A stretch of 64,000 bases of DNA, from contig VBWE01000026.1 in assembly GCA_006218065.1 (NCBI GenBank), positions 68,439 through 132,438 on the forward strand. The letters run 5' to 3'. Positions 17,541-26,928 of this stretch are shown in pieces. Below the pieces are notes generated by a model that saw nothing but the letters and a program-made list of their open reading frames with translations, ran no database searches and had not been told where the DNA came from. Within the stretch, counting starts at the first letter, position 1; every line of letters starts with the position of its first letter. Origin of the DNA: Bacteroidota bacterium (GTDB lineage: Bacteria > Bacteroidota > Bacteroidia > Palsa-965). The position numbers and the translations under genes were made by a program.

Positions 17541-19121
17541 CTACCCGTATTTCATGATCCGGTAAATGCCTTTGATGCTCACCAGGCGGATGGCGAAAGC
17601 CCAGGCCAGCGAAACGCCGGTCATGACCACAAAACCGAGTACCCAGCCGTGTTTTCCGGGCGACATGAGGTACGTATGACAAACCATGTTCGTGGCGATT
17701 ACACCCGATATATATACGAACAGCGTAACCAGCAGCCGGTAATTCACCCTGAATTTAAACTTCCGCTGCACGATAAGCACCTGTGCCACCGCGGCCAGCA
17801 ACTGCGTGATCAGGCTGGAGATCGCCGCACCGGCGGCTTCCATATTAAATACGCAGATCAGCAGCACGTTGAGCAGGATATTGATGATCATGCCTCCGGC
17901 CGCCACCATATTCAGTTCTTTCAGATTTCCATTGGCCGTGAGTAACGTTCCGAAAACATACGAGGTGGAAATCGCAGTGAAACAACTCATCAATACCATG
18001 AACACGGCGGATGCCTGTCCAATATGATCGTTATAAAGCATGCCCATCAGTTCCTGGCTGTAAAAAGCACAGCCCACGCCCACCACCACCGCAGCCGTGG
18101 CCAGCAGCGTGAATGCCAGTTTCGTCAACTGTTCTATCGACTCGTTGTACTTGAGCATGCGCGAGAACATGGGCAGCAGCAAGACGGAGAACAGGTAAGC
18201 GATCATGTTCACCGCGTCGAGCAAACGGTAGGCTTTCGCATAGATTCCCGACTGGTCCGGGCCGTTGTGCAGGCTCAGTTTTTCGAAACGCTTCACCTGC
18301 CGGTCCAGCTCGGCATCCGGCGTTTTTTGGGTCATCTGCGCAGCCTTCAGTTCTTTATACTTCCATTCGAAGATGGCTTCCTTGGCCGGCAGCAAACGTT
18401 CGAGCATCACCGAATCGATGCGGTTGTAAAAAGTCATCAGCAGGACCAGTACGGCAAACGGAAAACTTTTTTTCAGGATCATGATGGAAAACGGGAGATT
18501 CCATTTGAGTTTCATCGATTCCGTTTTACCCACCACGATGAAAAACGCAACGGTTGCCGTAACCAGGTAGCCGATGGTTTGCGCGTAGGCGAACCACATC
18601 ACGTCCATCTCGTGGTTGGTGAGGTTCGTCCAGAGCATCGACCCCACAATGCCGATCATGATGATCCGGTCGAGCACGGAAATGAAAGCATCCGTCTTGA
18701 AATAATGCAGCCCGAGCAGGTTCGAACGCAGGTATAAAACCAGCGAGATCAGGAACTGGTTAAACCCGAGTACGATCAGCAGCTTGGTGAGGCGCACATC
18801 ATACCCGATGAAGAAACCGACGATGATCGTGGCTACGATGTACAGCATGGCCAGGGCCAGCTTGAGCACAAAAAGGCTCGAAAAATGCTTGGTCAGCAGG
18901 TGACTGTTCTGCGCAATATTCTTGTTGTTGAAATTGGTGATCCCGAAATCGAGCAGGATATTGAGCAGGAAAGAAAAATTGAAAAGCGCGTAATATTCGC
19001 CGTATGCCTCATTGCCCACCTGGTCCTGAACGTATGGTTCAATGACGAGAATCCAGAACGGCTTGATCAGCAGGTTCAGGAAAAGCAGGATGATCAGGTT
19101 GGTGACGAATTTCTTTTGCAT
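17541..19121 (-). CDS. Wzx-like oligosaccharide flippase (MOP superfamily)
   Basis: The 526-residue protein has about fourteen hydrophobic helices in the pattern of polysaccharide flippases, from NLIILLFLNLLIKPFWIL at the N terminus to the final pair near 470-515. It should move undecaprenyl-linked sugar units across the inner membrane. A hydrophilic insertion of about 45 residues (EAIFEWKYKELKAAQMTQKTPDA onward) sits near the middle, between the N- and C-terminal helix bundles, and is unusual in length. The gene lies between the FkbM methyltransferase gene and the Wzz genes on the same strand and has its own -7 box. The 206-base spacer downstream (17335-17540) shows only the Wzz promoter. 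Confidence 0.87.
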   Translation of the reverse strand: MQKKFVTNLIILLFLNLLIKPFWILVIEPYVQDQVGNEAYGEYYALFNFSFLLNILLDFGITNFNNKNIAQNSHLLTKHFSSLFVLKLALAMLYIVATIIVGFFIGYDVRLTKLLIVLGFNQFLISLVLYLRSNLLGLHYFKTDAFISVLDRIIMIGIVGSMLWTNLTNHEMDVMWFAYAQTIGYLVTATVAFFIVVGKTESMKLKWNLPFSIMILKKSFPFAVLVLLMTFYNRIDSVMLERLLPAKEAIFEWKYKELKAAQMTQKTPDAELDRQVKRFEKLSLHNGPDQSGIYAKAYRLLDAVNMIAYLFSVLLLPMFSRMLKYNESIEQLTKLAFTLLATAAVVVGVGCAFYSQELMGMLYNDHIGQASAVFMVLMSCFTAISTSYVFGTLLTANGNLKELNMVAAGGMIINILLNVLLICVFNMEAAGAAISSLITQLLAAVAQVLIVQRKFKFRVNYRLLVTLFVYISGVIATNMVCHTYLMSPGKHGWVLGFVVMTGVSLAWAFAIRLVSIKGIYRIMKYG

Positions 19122-19140
19122 CGCCCGGTAAAAGTGGGGG

Positions 19141-19148
19141 CAAAGTTA
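19141..19148 (-). promoter_or_regulatory. Bacteroidota -7 promoter box for the flippase gene
   Basis: The minus strand reads TAACTTTG (TAnnTTTG), 19 bases before the ATG at 19121. Confidence 0.6.
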
Positions 19149-19225
19149 TTCTTTTTCGGGGGACTTGCGGCTGAAGGTTTTACAGACCGGAACTGATTTT
19201 TTCGGGTAATCAGTTTACAAAACAA

Positions 19226-19296
19226 CCACAGAGACACGGAGGACACAGAGGAACACGGAGACTCTGTGTTCCTCTGTGTCCTCCATGCCTCCGTGG
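19226..19296. repeat. Long inverted repeat, CTCTGTG...CTCCGTGGTAAATTTT family
   Basis: Two arms of about 35 bases face each other with almost no loop (19226-19260 and 19261-19296). A 19-base core, GGAGGACACAGAGGAACAC, is an exact match between arms. The outer word CTCCGTGGTAAATTTT recurs near 59954 and in altered form near 23598 and 60037. It lies downstream of the FkbM gene and could end transcription. Nothing else is visible in the 19122-19340 spacer apart from the flippase promoter. Confidence 0.8.
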
Positions 19297-19340
19297 TAAA
19301 TTTTCAGTGCGTGCTGTAAGGCAATTGAACAACGCAAAGG

Positions 19341-20078
19341 CTACCCTTTAATGAAAATAAAATTCTGGTTGGTGTGCCGGGCCGGATCGTAATCTTCGAG
19401 CCCGCTTGTGCCGGCTACTTTGATCACATAGCTGAGTTCCTTCAGCAGGTCGAAACATTTATAACGGTTTTCGTTGTCCCAGAGCTCGGTATAAATGACC
19501 GGCCACCATTGCTGCAGCAGTTCTTTCCCGCCTTCGAGCACGAAGGATTCGAAATTTTCCACGTCCATTTTAATGCCTTTGATATTGGCGGAAGGATCGC
19601 GGAGTTCTTTGATATTATCTAATTTTCTCAGGGCGGTTTTCAGGCGGATGCCCTCGTTCCTTTCGGTAATCGTTTCGTGGACCACGTGGCTGAGTCCCTG
19701 CTGCCGGGCTTTTCCTTCCACGGGCATCACCATTTCCACTTCCCCGTCGCGATCGCCCAGCGCACAATCGAAAACCCTTACGTTTTCCAGGCCGAAATGC
19801 CGGATGATCCGGTTCAGCGCGCGCAGGTTATCCGGCATCGGCTCAAAAGCAAAAACTTTTCCGCTGCCTGTGCGCCGCGAAAGGTGAACCGTCATGATCC
19901 CGATATTCGCACCGATATCCAGCACCGAAGCTCCTTCGGGAATCAATTCCAGGAATTGGAAAAAATCGTTCTCTTTCCTGTCGCCCCGCAGGGTTTTCAC
20001 TTTGTACCAGGAAAACACGAAAAGGTAATTCCGGAAACCGAGAATTCGCTGCAGCAGGAATTTGATCGTATTTTTCAC
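19341..20078 (-). CDS. FkbM-family methyltransferase
   Basis: The 245-residue protein has the FkbM-type SAM-binding motif VLDIGANIGIMTVHLSRR (about residues 54-71), the acidic strand KVFAFEPMPDNLRAL and the family-typical KMDVENFESFVLEGG near residue 170. FkbM enzymes O-methylate sugars or other hydroxyl groups; in a polysaccharide cluster a glycan-methylating role is likely (inference). The start is a GTG at 20078; the next in-frame ATG lies past motif I. A perfect -7 box ends only 5 bases upstream of this GTG, so the message may be leaderless. Confidence 0.85.
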   Translation of the reverse strand: MKNTIKFLLQRILGFRNYLFVFSWYKVKTLRGDRKENDFFQFLELIPEGASVLDIGANIGIMTVHLSRRTGSGKVFAFEPMPDNLRALNRIIRHFGLENVRVFDCALGDRDGEVEMVMPVEGKARQQGLSHVVHETITERNEGIRLKTALRKLDNIKELRDPSANIKGIKMDVENFESFVLEGGKELLQQWWPVIYTELWDNENRYKCFDLLKELSYVIKVAGTSGLEDYDPARHTNQNFIFIKG

Positions 20079-20083
20079 CGCGG

Positions 20084-20091
20084 CAAAGGTA
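20084..20091 (-). promoter_or_regulatory. Bacteroidota -7 box directly before the FkbM gene start
   Basis: The minus strand reads TACCTTTG (TAnnTTTG). Only 5 bases separate it from the GTG at 20078, so transcription should begin at or very near the start codon. Confidence 0.6.
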
Positions 20092-20135
20092 ATCCACTAT
20101 CTTCGTTTTACAGAAATGTTTTCTATTGATTTTCG

Positions 20136-20196
20136 ATTTTGGATTGCCGATTTGCGATTTACGCAGCACACAAATTGCAAATCGGCAATCCAAAAT
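20136..20196. repeat. Inverted repeat, GATTGCCGATTTGCGATTT family
   Basis: The arms are 20136-20160 and 20172-20196, 25 bases each, complementary except at one position, with an 11-base loop. The word GATTGCCGATTTGCGATTT recurs exactly at 31514-31532. The element lies between two divergent genes, upstream of the GT4 gene. The rest of the 20079-20254 spacer holds the FkbM promoter. Confidence 0.8.
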
Positions 20197-20254
20197 AGTC
20201 CAGGGGTCGCATTGCACCAGTGATTATACATTTCTGCTGACGTAATTTTAAACC

Positions 20255-21403
20255 ATGCTCATCGTCGTCAATACGCGCCTGCTCATCCACGATCGCCTCG
20301 ACGGTATCGGGCGGTTTACGTATGAAAGTCTTTCGCGCATCACGCAGAAGCATCCCGACGATCATTTCGTTTTTCTTTTCGACCGGCCGATCCACGAAGA
20401 TTTTATTTTTTCGGAAAACATTACCGCGGTCAAACTTTTTCCGCCCGCGCGCCGGCCCTGGCTTTTTAATATCTGGTTCAACTGGTCGGTGGCGGGTGTG
20501 CTGCGCGACCTTAAGCCGGATGTTTTTCTTTCGCCCGACGGGTTTCTGCCGGCGCGAACGGCTACGCCCTGCCTGCCGGTGATCCACGATCTGAATTTCG
20601 AACATTATCCCGGCGACCTTCCGCCGAAAATTCTCCGGTATTACAAAAAAAATTTCCCGCAATTCGCCCGGAAAGGAACCCGCGTAGCCACCGTTTCCGA
20701 ATTTTCGAAAAACGATATCGCCGAAAAATACGGCGTCGATCCTTCGCGCATCGATGTCGTTTATAATGGCGCCTCGGCGGAGTTTCTTCCGCTGACGGAT
20801 GAAATCGCGCGGGTGGTGCGGAAAAAATACGCACAGGATGCTCCTTATTTTCTTTTCGTCGGATCGCTGCATCCGCGGAAAAACGTAACGCGCCTGCTGC
20901 AGGCTTTCGAAATATTCCGGAAAAACAACGATACGAATCTCAAACTGCTCATCGTGGGCGAACGCTACTGGCGGAACTTCGACCTGAACGACGCGCTCGA
21001 AAAAATGATCTATAAAAACGAAGTCATTTTTACCGGGCGCGTTTCCCCCGATGAACTGCACCGGATCATGGGCGCTGCGCATGCGCTCACCTATGTCCCG
21101 TACTTCGAAGGTTTCGGCATCCCGATCGTGGAAGCGATGGCTTGCGAAGTACCGGTCATCACTTCCAATATCACGTCGATGCCCGAAGTAGCCGGGGAAG
21201 CCGCACTCCTGGTCGATCCGTTTTCCGCCGCTTCCATCGCCGATGCCATGCAGAAAATCGCCAAAGACGAAAACCTGCGCAGCGAACTCATCCGCAAAGG
21301 CAACACCCAGCGCGAAAAATTTTCCTGGGACAGGACTGCCGACCTGCTCTGGGAGAGTATTCAGAAGACTTGTACGGGCGATTCACCGAATCGCCCAACG
21401 TAA
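20255..21403 (+). CDS. GT4-family glycosyltransferase (GT-B fold)
   Basis: The 382-residue product begins [21 protein letters not shown], the N-terminal loop with a glycine that binds the acceptor or donor phosphate in GT4 enzymes. The second domain has [20 protein letters not shown] and the E-x7-E-type donor-binding segment [21 protein letters not shown] (about residues 288-308, [10 protein letters not shown]). It should transfer a nucleotide sugar onto a lipid-linked glycan in the cytoplasm and belongs with the polysaccharide block. The last ten residues ([10 protein letters not shown]) and the stop are encoded by a copy of the REP-like palindrome, so the native C terminus was probably altered by its insertion. 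Confidence 0.88.
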   Translation: MLIVVNTRLLIHDRLDGIGRFTYESLSRITQKHPDDHFVFLFDRPIHEDFIFSENITAVKLFPPARRPWLFNIWFNWSVAGVLRDLKPDVFLSPDGFLPARTATPCLPVIHDLNFEHYPGDLPPKILRYYKKNFPQFARKGTRVATVSEFSKNDIAEKYGVDPSRIDVVYNGASAEFLPLTDEIARVVRKKYAQDAPYFLFVGSLHPRKNVTRLLQAFEIFRKNNDTNLKLLIVGERYWRNFDLNDALEKMIYKNEVIFTGRVSPDELHRIMGAAHALTYVPYFEGFGIPIVEAMACEVPVITSNITSMPEVAGEAALLVDPFSAASIADAMQKIAKDENLRSELIRKGNTQREKFSWDRTADLLWESIQKTCTGDSPNRPT

Positions 21404-21448
21404 CGAATAAAGCTGAACCACACGTAAGGGCGATTCACCGAATCGCCC
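21375..21448 (+). repeat. Two copies of a REP-like palindrome (GGGCGATTC-NNN-GAATCGCCC)
   Basis: Perfect palindromes lie at 21376-21396 and 21428-21448, each a 9-bp stem around ACC, and both are followed by a CGTAACGAATA(C/A)A-type tail. The first codes for the end of the GT4 protein. The second ends 14 bases before the rnhB ATG. Further copies are at 48552-48574 and 48624-48644, a degenerate half at 48528-48544, and half-copies near 22078 and 52651. Confidence 0.85.
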
Positions 21449-21462
21449 ACCGTAACGAATAC

Positions 21463-22062
21463 ATGCTACTACCACAACACACCAAAGGAAAAACCGAAGC
21501 CGGCTGCGACGAAGCCGGCCGCGGCTGCCTTGCGGGTCCGGTGTTTGCGGCCGCGGTTATTCTCCCGGAAAAATTTTCGCACCCGCTGCTGAACGATTCC
21601 AAAAAACTGAGCGATGCGCAGCGGAAAGAACTGCGTCCGCTGATCGAAACTGAAGCGCTGGCCTGGGCAGTGGGCATCGTGAGCGTGGAAGAAATCGACG
21701 AGATCAATATCCTGCGGGCTTCTTTCCTGGCGATGCATCGCGCGATCGGTCAGCTGAAAATAAAACCGGAGCTGCTGCTGATCGACGGGAACCGTTTTAC
21801 AAAATATCCCGGCATCGCGCACCAATGCATCATCGGCGGCGACGGGAAATACCGCAGCATCGCGGCAGCATCCATCCTCGCCAAAACCTACCGCGATGAT
21901 TTAATGGATACGCTCCACGAAAAATTTCCGCAATACGCCTGGTATAAAAATAAAGGATACGGAACGCTCGCACACCGGAAAGCCATCATGGAAACCGGAG
22001 CCTGCGAGCACCACAGGAAAACGTTCAAACTTTTACCGGATCAACTGGAGCTGGAATTCTGA
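21463..22062 (+). CDS. rnhB: Ribonuclease HII
   Basis: The product is 199 residues from the ATG at 21463, the normal length for RNase HII. The signature [14 protein letters not shown] places the catalytic Asp16 and Glu17, Asp108 lies in LLLIDGN, and the conserved [15 protein letters not shown] helix and the [11 protein letters not shown] loop follow. The enzyme removes ribonucleotides and RNA from RNA/DNA hybrids in the cytoplasm. The open frame extends upstream to 21142, but that part lies inside the GT4 gene and across the palindromic repeats, so it is not used. No -7 box is evident between the repeat and the ATG, so transcription may come from the GT4 gene. Confidence 0.95.
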   Translation: MLLPQHTKGKTEAGCDEAGRGCLAGPVFAAAVILPEKFSHPLLNDSKKLSDAQRKELRPLIETEALAWAVGIVSVEEIDEINILRASFLAMHRAIGQLKIKPELLLIDGNRFTKYPGIAHQCIIGGDGKYRSIAAASILAKTYRDDLMDTLHEKFPQYAWYKNKGYGTLAHRKAIMETGACEHHRKTFKLLPDQLELEF

Positions 22063-22110
22063 TTTTCCTTCCGGCTGTACGGGCGATCTATAGGGTCACT
22101 CCGTGTGCCG

Positions 22111-23541
22111 CTATCTTAAAATATACAACCGCTCCGAATCCAGCCGGATAAAAATAAAGAGCAGGATCGTAAACGCGATCAGCGAAGAACCGCCGTAACT
22201 GAAAAACGGCAAGGGAATACCGATTACCGGCACCATCCCCATCGTCATGCCCACGTTGATGATGAGATGGAAAAAGAAAATAGATGCAACCGCGTACCCG
22301 TAAATCCTGCTGAACGGCGATCGTTGCCGCTCCGACATAAAAACGATGCGGATGATGAGTATCGCAAACAGGATAAGGACGACGGATGTTCCCACAAACC
22401 CCCACTCTTCGCCCACGGTGCAGAAAATAAAATCGGTTTCCTGCTCGGGAACAAAATCGTATTTGGTTTGCGTGCCCTGCAGGTATCCTTTGCCGGTAAG
22501 TCCGCCCGAACCGATAGCGATCATGGACTGGTTGAGGTTGTAGAGTTCTTTTTTCTTGGCTTCCGCGCTGGCATCCAGGCGAAGGAAAACGCGGAGACGA
22601 TCCTGCTGGTGCGGTTTTAATTTCAGGAAGCCGTAAGGCGCGAGATAAACCGATCCGGCAACGAAGCAGGCGATGACCAGTGAATTGAAGATGAACATGC
22701 GCATGCGGATAGCCAGGAAACAGGAAACGCCTGCGGCAAGCACAAGTACACTGTAAAGCAGTATCTCCCCGCTTATTTTCCACCCGGCAAGGCCAAGCGC
22801 CAGCATACAAACGGTGAATATTACTCCAAAAACCCAGCTCAGTCTTGCCCGCCAGGTGAGCAGGAAAGCAACCGCCGCACCGCCTCCGACACAGATAAAA
22901 AATGCAAGCCGCGGTCCTTCGATATTGAACTTGATCGCGAGCAGGGCCATCAGCGTTACAATCATGCCCAGCAGCAGCAGCCATCCCGGGATCAGGCCTT
23001 CACGATAAAAAACCAGGATGAGCGCGAAAAAAACCAGCGACACGCCTGTTTCACTTTGCAGCAGGCACAAGGCTACAGGCAGCAGCACCACCAGTATGCC
23101 GAAAACCAGCCGCTCAACCCATTTCGCCTGCCCTTCAAATTCGGTGAGCAGTTTCGCCAGCATGAGTCCCGTGGCGAATTTGGCAAACTCGGCCGGCTGG
23201 AAACTGAAACTGCCGAATTTGAACCAGGAGTGACTGCCTTTTACATCGTCGCCCAAAAAGATGACGGCGATATTGAGCAGGATGATTCCGCCGAAAATAA
23301 AATACGCCGTCGCCGTATAAAACGACGCATCCACGATGAGAATAACCAGCGAAAGAAAAAGGGCCACACCGATAAAAATCATCTGCCGTCCCGGCTGCGA
23401 ATTGAAATTGAACAGGCTGCTTTTTTCTTCGTCGTAAACCGCGGCGTAAATATTCGACCAGCCGATGCATACCAGCACCAGGTACAGCACGACCGTGAAC
23501 CAGTCGATATTGGCGAATATACTGTCGCTGCGTTCGCGCAT
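22111..23541 (-). CDS. rodA: Rod-shape SEDS peptidoglycan glycosyltransferase RodA
   Basis: The 476-residue protein is a SEDS-family membrane protein with ten or more helices. Diagnostic segments are FSFQPAEFAKFATGLMLAKLL (FQPAE), the extracellular loop with IAIGSGGLTGKGYLQGTQTKYDFVPEQETDFIFCTVGEEWGF (residues near 330-370, with the conserved GxGxxxGKG and PxxxTDFIF-like words), and PVIGIPLPFFSYGGSS near the C terminus. It polymerises glycan strands with the class B PBP2 encoded 87 bases upstream. It is longer than the E. coli protein (370 residues) because of extra helices in the middle, near residues 185-290. It is the last gene of the elongasome operon. Confidence 0.94.
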   Translation of the reverse strand: MRERSDSIFANIDWFTVVLYLVLVCIGWSNIYAAVYDEEKSSLFNFNSQPGRQMIFIGVALFLSLVILIVDASFYTATAYFIFGGIILLNIAVIFLGDDVKGSHSWFKFGSFSFQPAEFAKFATGLMLAKLLTEFEGQAKWVERLVFGILVVLLPVALCLLQSETGVSLVFFALILVFYREGLIPGWLLLLGMIVTLMALLAIKFNIEGPRLAFFICVGGGAAVAFLLTWRARLSWVFGVIFTVCMLALGLAGWKISGEILLYSVLVLAAGVSCFLAIRMRMFIFNSLVIACFVAGSVYLAPYGFLKLKPHQQDRLRVFLRLDASAEAKKKELYNLNQSMIAIGSGGLTGKGYLQGTQTKYDFVPEQETDFIFCTVGEEWGFVGTSVVLILFAILIIRIVFMSERQRSPFSRIYGYAVASIFFFHLIINVGMTMGMVPVIGIPLPFFSYGGSSLIAFTILLFIFIRLDSERLYILR

Positions 23542-23582
23542 TTACGTATCAGTTATTTCTCTGCGGCAGGAGCATGTGTGCT

Positions 23583-23619
23583 GACTCTGCGTTCTCCGCG
23601 CCTCTGCGGTGAATTTTTA
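23583..23619 (-). repeat. Short CTCTGCG...CTCTGCGGTGAATTTTT repeat
   Basis: This spacer between mrdA and rodA carries ACTCTGCG and, 14 bases on, CTCTGCGGTGAATTTTT, a degenerate copy of the CTCTGTG...CTCCGTGGTAAATTTT family seen at 19226-19296 and 59936-60051. Confidence 0.55.
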
Positions 23620-23628
23620 CGGATACTT

Positions 23629-25506
23629 TCATTCTCCCTGCTCCGGCTCTTCTTTTTTCGCTTTCGGATCGGTCGATTTGGAGATCAGGTTTCCTTCGAG
23701 CATTCTTTTTTCGAGTTCCGGGCGGGTGATTTTCCCGGTCAGGTATTTTTCAACCATCAGGCTGGCGATCGGCGCGGCCCAACGGGATCCGTATCCTGAA
23801 TTCTCGACCAGGATGGCAATCGCAATTTTCGGATTGTCTTTCGGGGCAAAACATACAAACACGGAATGGTCATCTCCATGCGGGTTTTGCGCGGTTCCTG
23901 TTTTTCCGCAGACCTCGATACCCGGAATCTGTGCGATGCGTGCGGTACCCGCTTCCACCACTTTATACATGCCTTCGATCACGTTATTGAAATACTGCGT
24001 ATCGGTTACCATCGTATAATGTTTCACTTTCCATTTGGCGTCGATTTCTTTTTCGTCGCCGATGGATTTGATGATATGCGGCGTATAGTACCAGCCTTTG
24101 TTCGCGATGGTGCTCGTGATATTTGCCATCTGCAGCGGCGTGATGCCAAGTTCAGCCTGCCCGATACCGAGCGAAATAATATTGCTCGCCATCCAGGCGC
24201 CTTTGCCGTGCAGTTTATCGTAATACTCCACCGAAGGCACGTTTCCTTTCAGCACGTACGGAAGATCGGAATCGAGCTTTACGCCTACGCCGAAACTCTG
24301 CACATACTTGCGCCAGGCCGTATATCCGTCGACTGAGCGTTTGTACTTGCGCCGGTTTTCCACGATGGAGCGGAATACATACGAGTAATACGAATTGCAC
24401 GAAGTGGCGATGGATCCTTCCAGGTTGGTCGGACTGGCGTGCGGGTGACATTTCGGTTTGCCGCCCATCGGCGGGTACCCGCGCGCGCAGGGATAGAGGG
24501 TGGATGGCGTAAGCACACCTTCCTGCTGACCTATAAGTGCGTTCAGCAGTTTGAACGTGGAACCCGGCGGATAATACGCCATCAGCGCGCGGTTGAAAAG
24601 CGGCCGGCCGATAGTATCCTGCAACAGGACTACGTAATTTTTCGTGCGTTCGCGTCCCACCAAAAGATTGGGATCATACGTCGGACTGGTGATCAGCGCG
24701 AGAATTTCGCCGGTGCCCGGTTCAATCGCCACGATTCCGCCGATCTTGTTCTGCATCAGTTGCTCCCCGTACAACTGCAGGTCCGCATCCAGGCTCGAAG
24801 TCAGGTACTTGCCGGGAATGGCCGCGGTATCGTAAATCCCGTCTTTGAATTTTCCTTTGATATTACCGTGCACGTCGCGCATCAGGATACTCACGCCTTT
24901 ACGTCCGCGCAGCACTTCCTCGTAGCCTTTTTCCACGCCGCTGATGCCGATATAATCACCGTCGCGGTAGTAGGGATTTTTCTCCGTTACTTTTTTGTCC
25001 ACTTCACCTACGTACCCGAGCAGGTGTGCGGCGATATTCGTGGGGTATTTGCGCACGGTACGGGTCTGCACTTCAAAACCGCGGTACTTGTACATGTGTT
25101 CCTGCAGGCGCGCATATACTTCGGGTAAAAGCTGTTTTTCGAAAATGAGCGGTCGCGGGTCGCGTTTCATGAAAGCTTCTTCGCGCAGTTTTTTCAAACG
25201 TTTTACAAAAACATCGCGGTCCATACCCAGCTGTTTGCACATGTCATTCGTATCGAGCGACTTCACCATCTTGGGCGTAACGAGGAGATCGTAGGCAATC
25301 TGGTTATAAACGAGCAGTTTGCCTTTGCGGTCGTAAATAAACCCGCGGGGCGGGTAATCCGTCTTGAAATAAAAAGCCTGGTTTCGCGAACTCAGTTTGT
25401 AGCTGTCATCGACCACCTGGATATAAAAAAGACGGCCGATGTAAGTAAACACCAGCAGGAGAACAAAACCCGCCACGATATATTTTCGCAATCCTTCGTT
25501 ATTCAT
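23629..25506 (-). CDS. mrdA: Penicillin-binding protein 2 (class B transpeptidase of the elongasome)
   Basis: The 625-residue protein has a short cytoplasmic tail, one membrane anchor (about 9-28), a dimerisation domain beginning NQAFYFKTDYPPRGFIYDR, and a C-terminal transpeptidase domain. Active-site motifs are SxxK (STFK in PPGSTFKLLNALIG), SxN (SCNSYY) and KTG (CGKTGTAQNPHG). It cross-links peptidoglycan in the periplasm during rod elongation with RodA. Length is normal for PBP2. Its start overlaps the mreD stop by 4 bases (ATGA type). Confidence 0.95.
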   Translation of the reverse strand: MNNEGLRKYIVAGFVLLLVFTYIGRLFYIQVVDDSYKLSSRNQAFYFKTDYPPRGFIYDRKGKLLVYNQIAYDLLVTPKMVKSLDTNDMCKQLGMDRDVFVKRLKKLREEAFMKRDPRPLIFEKQLLPEVYARLQEHMYKYRGFEVQTRTVRKYPTNIAAHLLGYVGEVDKKVTEKNPYYRDGDYIGISGVEKGYEEVLRGRKGVSILMRDVHGNIKGKFKDGIYDTAAIPGKYLTSSLDADLQLYGEQLMQNKIGGIVAIEPGTGEILALITSPTYDPNLLVGRERTKNYVVLLQDTIGRPLFNRALMAYYPPGSTFKLLNALIGQQEGVLTPSTLYPCARGYPPMGGKPKCHPHASPTNLEGSIATSCNSYYSYVFRSIVENRRKYKRSVDGYTAWRKYVQSFGVGVKLDSDLPYVLKGNVPSVEYYDKLHGKGAWMASNIISLGIGQAELGITPLQMANITSTIANKGWYYTPHIIKSIGDEKEIDAKWKVKHYTMVTDTQYFNNVIEGMYKVVEAGTARIAQIPGIEVCGKTGTAQNPHGDDHSVFVCFAPKDNPKIAIAILVENSGYGSRWAAPIASLMVEKYLTGKITRPELEKRMLEGNLISKSTDPKAKKEEPEQGE

Positions 25507-26021
25507 GCCGCCTCCTTCCTGCGATAGAACAGTAACTGTACGACAAGTACCAGCAGCAACGTTACGCCCGAACTCGCGATCACACGCAGCAGGGTGGAGA
25601 AAAATTCATGAAAGCTGAGCACTTCGAGAAAAAACAAAAACAGGTGATGCAGCACGATCATAATCGCCGCGTATGAAATGAACCAGCTCCGGCCCATATA
25701 CTGCATGGTGGGCTGAAAACCGAATTCGTATCCTTCGCGTGGGCTCATCAGCCGCAGGATTCCCGGCCGCAGGTAGCCGATGAACGTACAAACGGTGGTG
25801 TGTACTCCCGGCGTCTGGTAAAACAAATCGACAAGCAGGCCGGTGAAAAACGCAAGCAGCAATCCCAGCCACGGCGGCGTTTCGAACGGAAGCTGCATGA
25901 TGAACAGGATATACAGGAACGGGTTGATGTACGGCCCGATCTCCGCATTTTTCAGGATCAGTCCCTGCGCGAGGACCAGCAGTACCAGGCGGGCGGCATG
26001 TCGCAGGATCTCACTTAGCAT
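25503..26021 (-). CDS. mreD: Rod-shape-determining protein MreD
   Basis: The 172-residue membrane protein has five or six helices (LVLLVLAQGLILKNA, LYILFIMQLPFETPPWLGLLLAFFTGLLVDLFYQTPG and others). The FxxGLxxDxxxxxPxG segment in the middle is the recognisable MreD signature. It is a component of the MreBCD complex at the inner membrane. It overlaps mreC by 11 bases and mrdA by 4, so all three are translationally coupled. Confidence 0.9.
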   Translation of the reverse strand: MLSEILRHAARLVLLVLAQGLILKNAEIGPYINPFLYILFIMQLPFETPPWLGLLLAFFTGLLVDLFYQTPGVHTTVCTFIGYLRPGILRLMSPREGYEFGFQPTMQYMGRSWFISYAAIMIVLHHLFLFFLEVLSFHEFFSTLLRVIASSGVTLLLVLVVQLLFYRRKEAA

Positions 26022-26859
26022 TTTCCGCGTTTTTCAGGGTTTCCTGCTGCAGTTTATCCTTTTCATCCTTGAAGAGATACTTCACGATAAACACGTACTG
26101 GAGCGCTTTGAAATCCGTAGTCAGGTTGACTTTCGCCGTGTAATACTGATCGCCTGATTTGATCCCGAAACTTTCGACAATGCCGACAGGAATGCCGGCC
26201 GGGTATGTATCGCCGATACCGCTGGTGAACAGCGTATCCCCTTTTTTGATTTTGGCGTGCGTGGGCAATTCGCGGAGCGTGGCGCTGCGGTAATTGGACG
26301 CATCGTCCCACGACACCGGTCCGAACGTACCGTCGCTTTTCAGGCGCGAACTCACTTTCGCTTCCTTGTGCAGCAGCGACATGACCGTACAGAAATTATC
26401 CGAAACCTGGAGTACTTTGCCCACCACGCCCTCGGGCCCGATCACGCCCATGCCGGGTTTCACACCCTGCAGCGATCCGCGGTTCAGCGTGAGGTAATTG
26501 TTGCGGCGGTAAACGGTATTATCCACTACACCCGCTTCCATGTATTCGAACTGCTGTTTGTAAATCGTATCCTTCACCTGGATGCTGGTCCCGGTGAACT
26601 TCGCGAACGACGAAGCCTGCCGCGAGAGGAGAAATGCATTTTGTTTGCTGAGCTGCTCGTTGTCTTCCTTCAGGTGAAAATACTGCGTAACCTCATCGCG
26701 GGCTTCGAGCATTTCACCGACTACGGCATTGGAGGAGTTCATGAAACCGGCGCGGTGAAAATAATTGTTCTGCACGAGCATGATGACAGCGAAACTTTCC
26801 AGCGCGAGGAACAGCAGGAAGAAATAATGCCTGACGAAAAAAACGAGCAGATTGCGCAT
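26011..26859 (-). CDS. mreC: Rod-shape-determining protein MreC
   Basis: The 282-residue protein has one N-terminal membrane helix (about 10-27), a coiled-coil (about 50-95), and the periplasmic beta domain. That domain includes YRRNNYLTLNRGSLQGVKPGMGVIGPEGVVGKVL and GDTLFTSGIGDTYPAGIPVGIV, both typical of MreC. It links cytoplasmic MreB to PBP2 and RodA. It is the second mre gene, 69 bases after mreB. Confidence 0.93.
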   Translation of the reverse strand: MRNLLVFFVRHYFFLLFLALESFAVIMLVQNNYFHRAGFMNSSNAVVGEMLEARDEVTQYFHLKEDNEQLSKQNAFLLSRQASSFAKFTGTSIQVKDTIYKQQFEYMEAGVVDNTVYRRNNYLTLNRGSLQGVKPGMGVIGPEGVVGKVLQVSDNFCTVMSLLHKEAKVSSRLKSDGTFGPVSWDDASNYRSATLRELPTHAKIKKGDTLFTSGIGDTYPAGIPVGIVESFGIKSGDQYYTAKVNLTTDFKALQYVFIVKYLFKDEKDKLQQETLKNAENAK

Positions 26860-26928
26860 GGTTCACTTGCTGTTCGCGCAGGTTCCCGCATCGCCCTGTC
26901 CAGGCAGGGCAACCGCGGTTCATGCGCT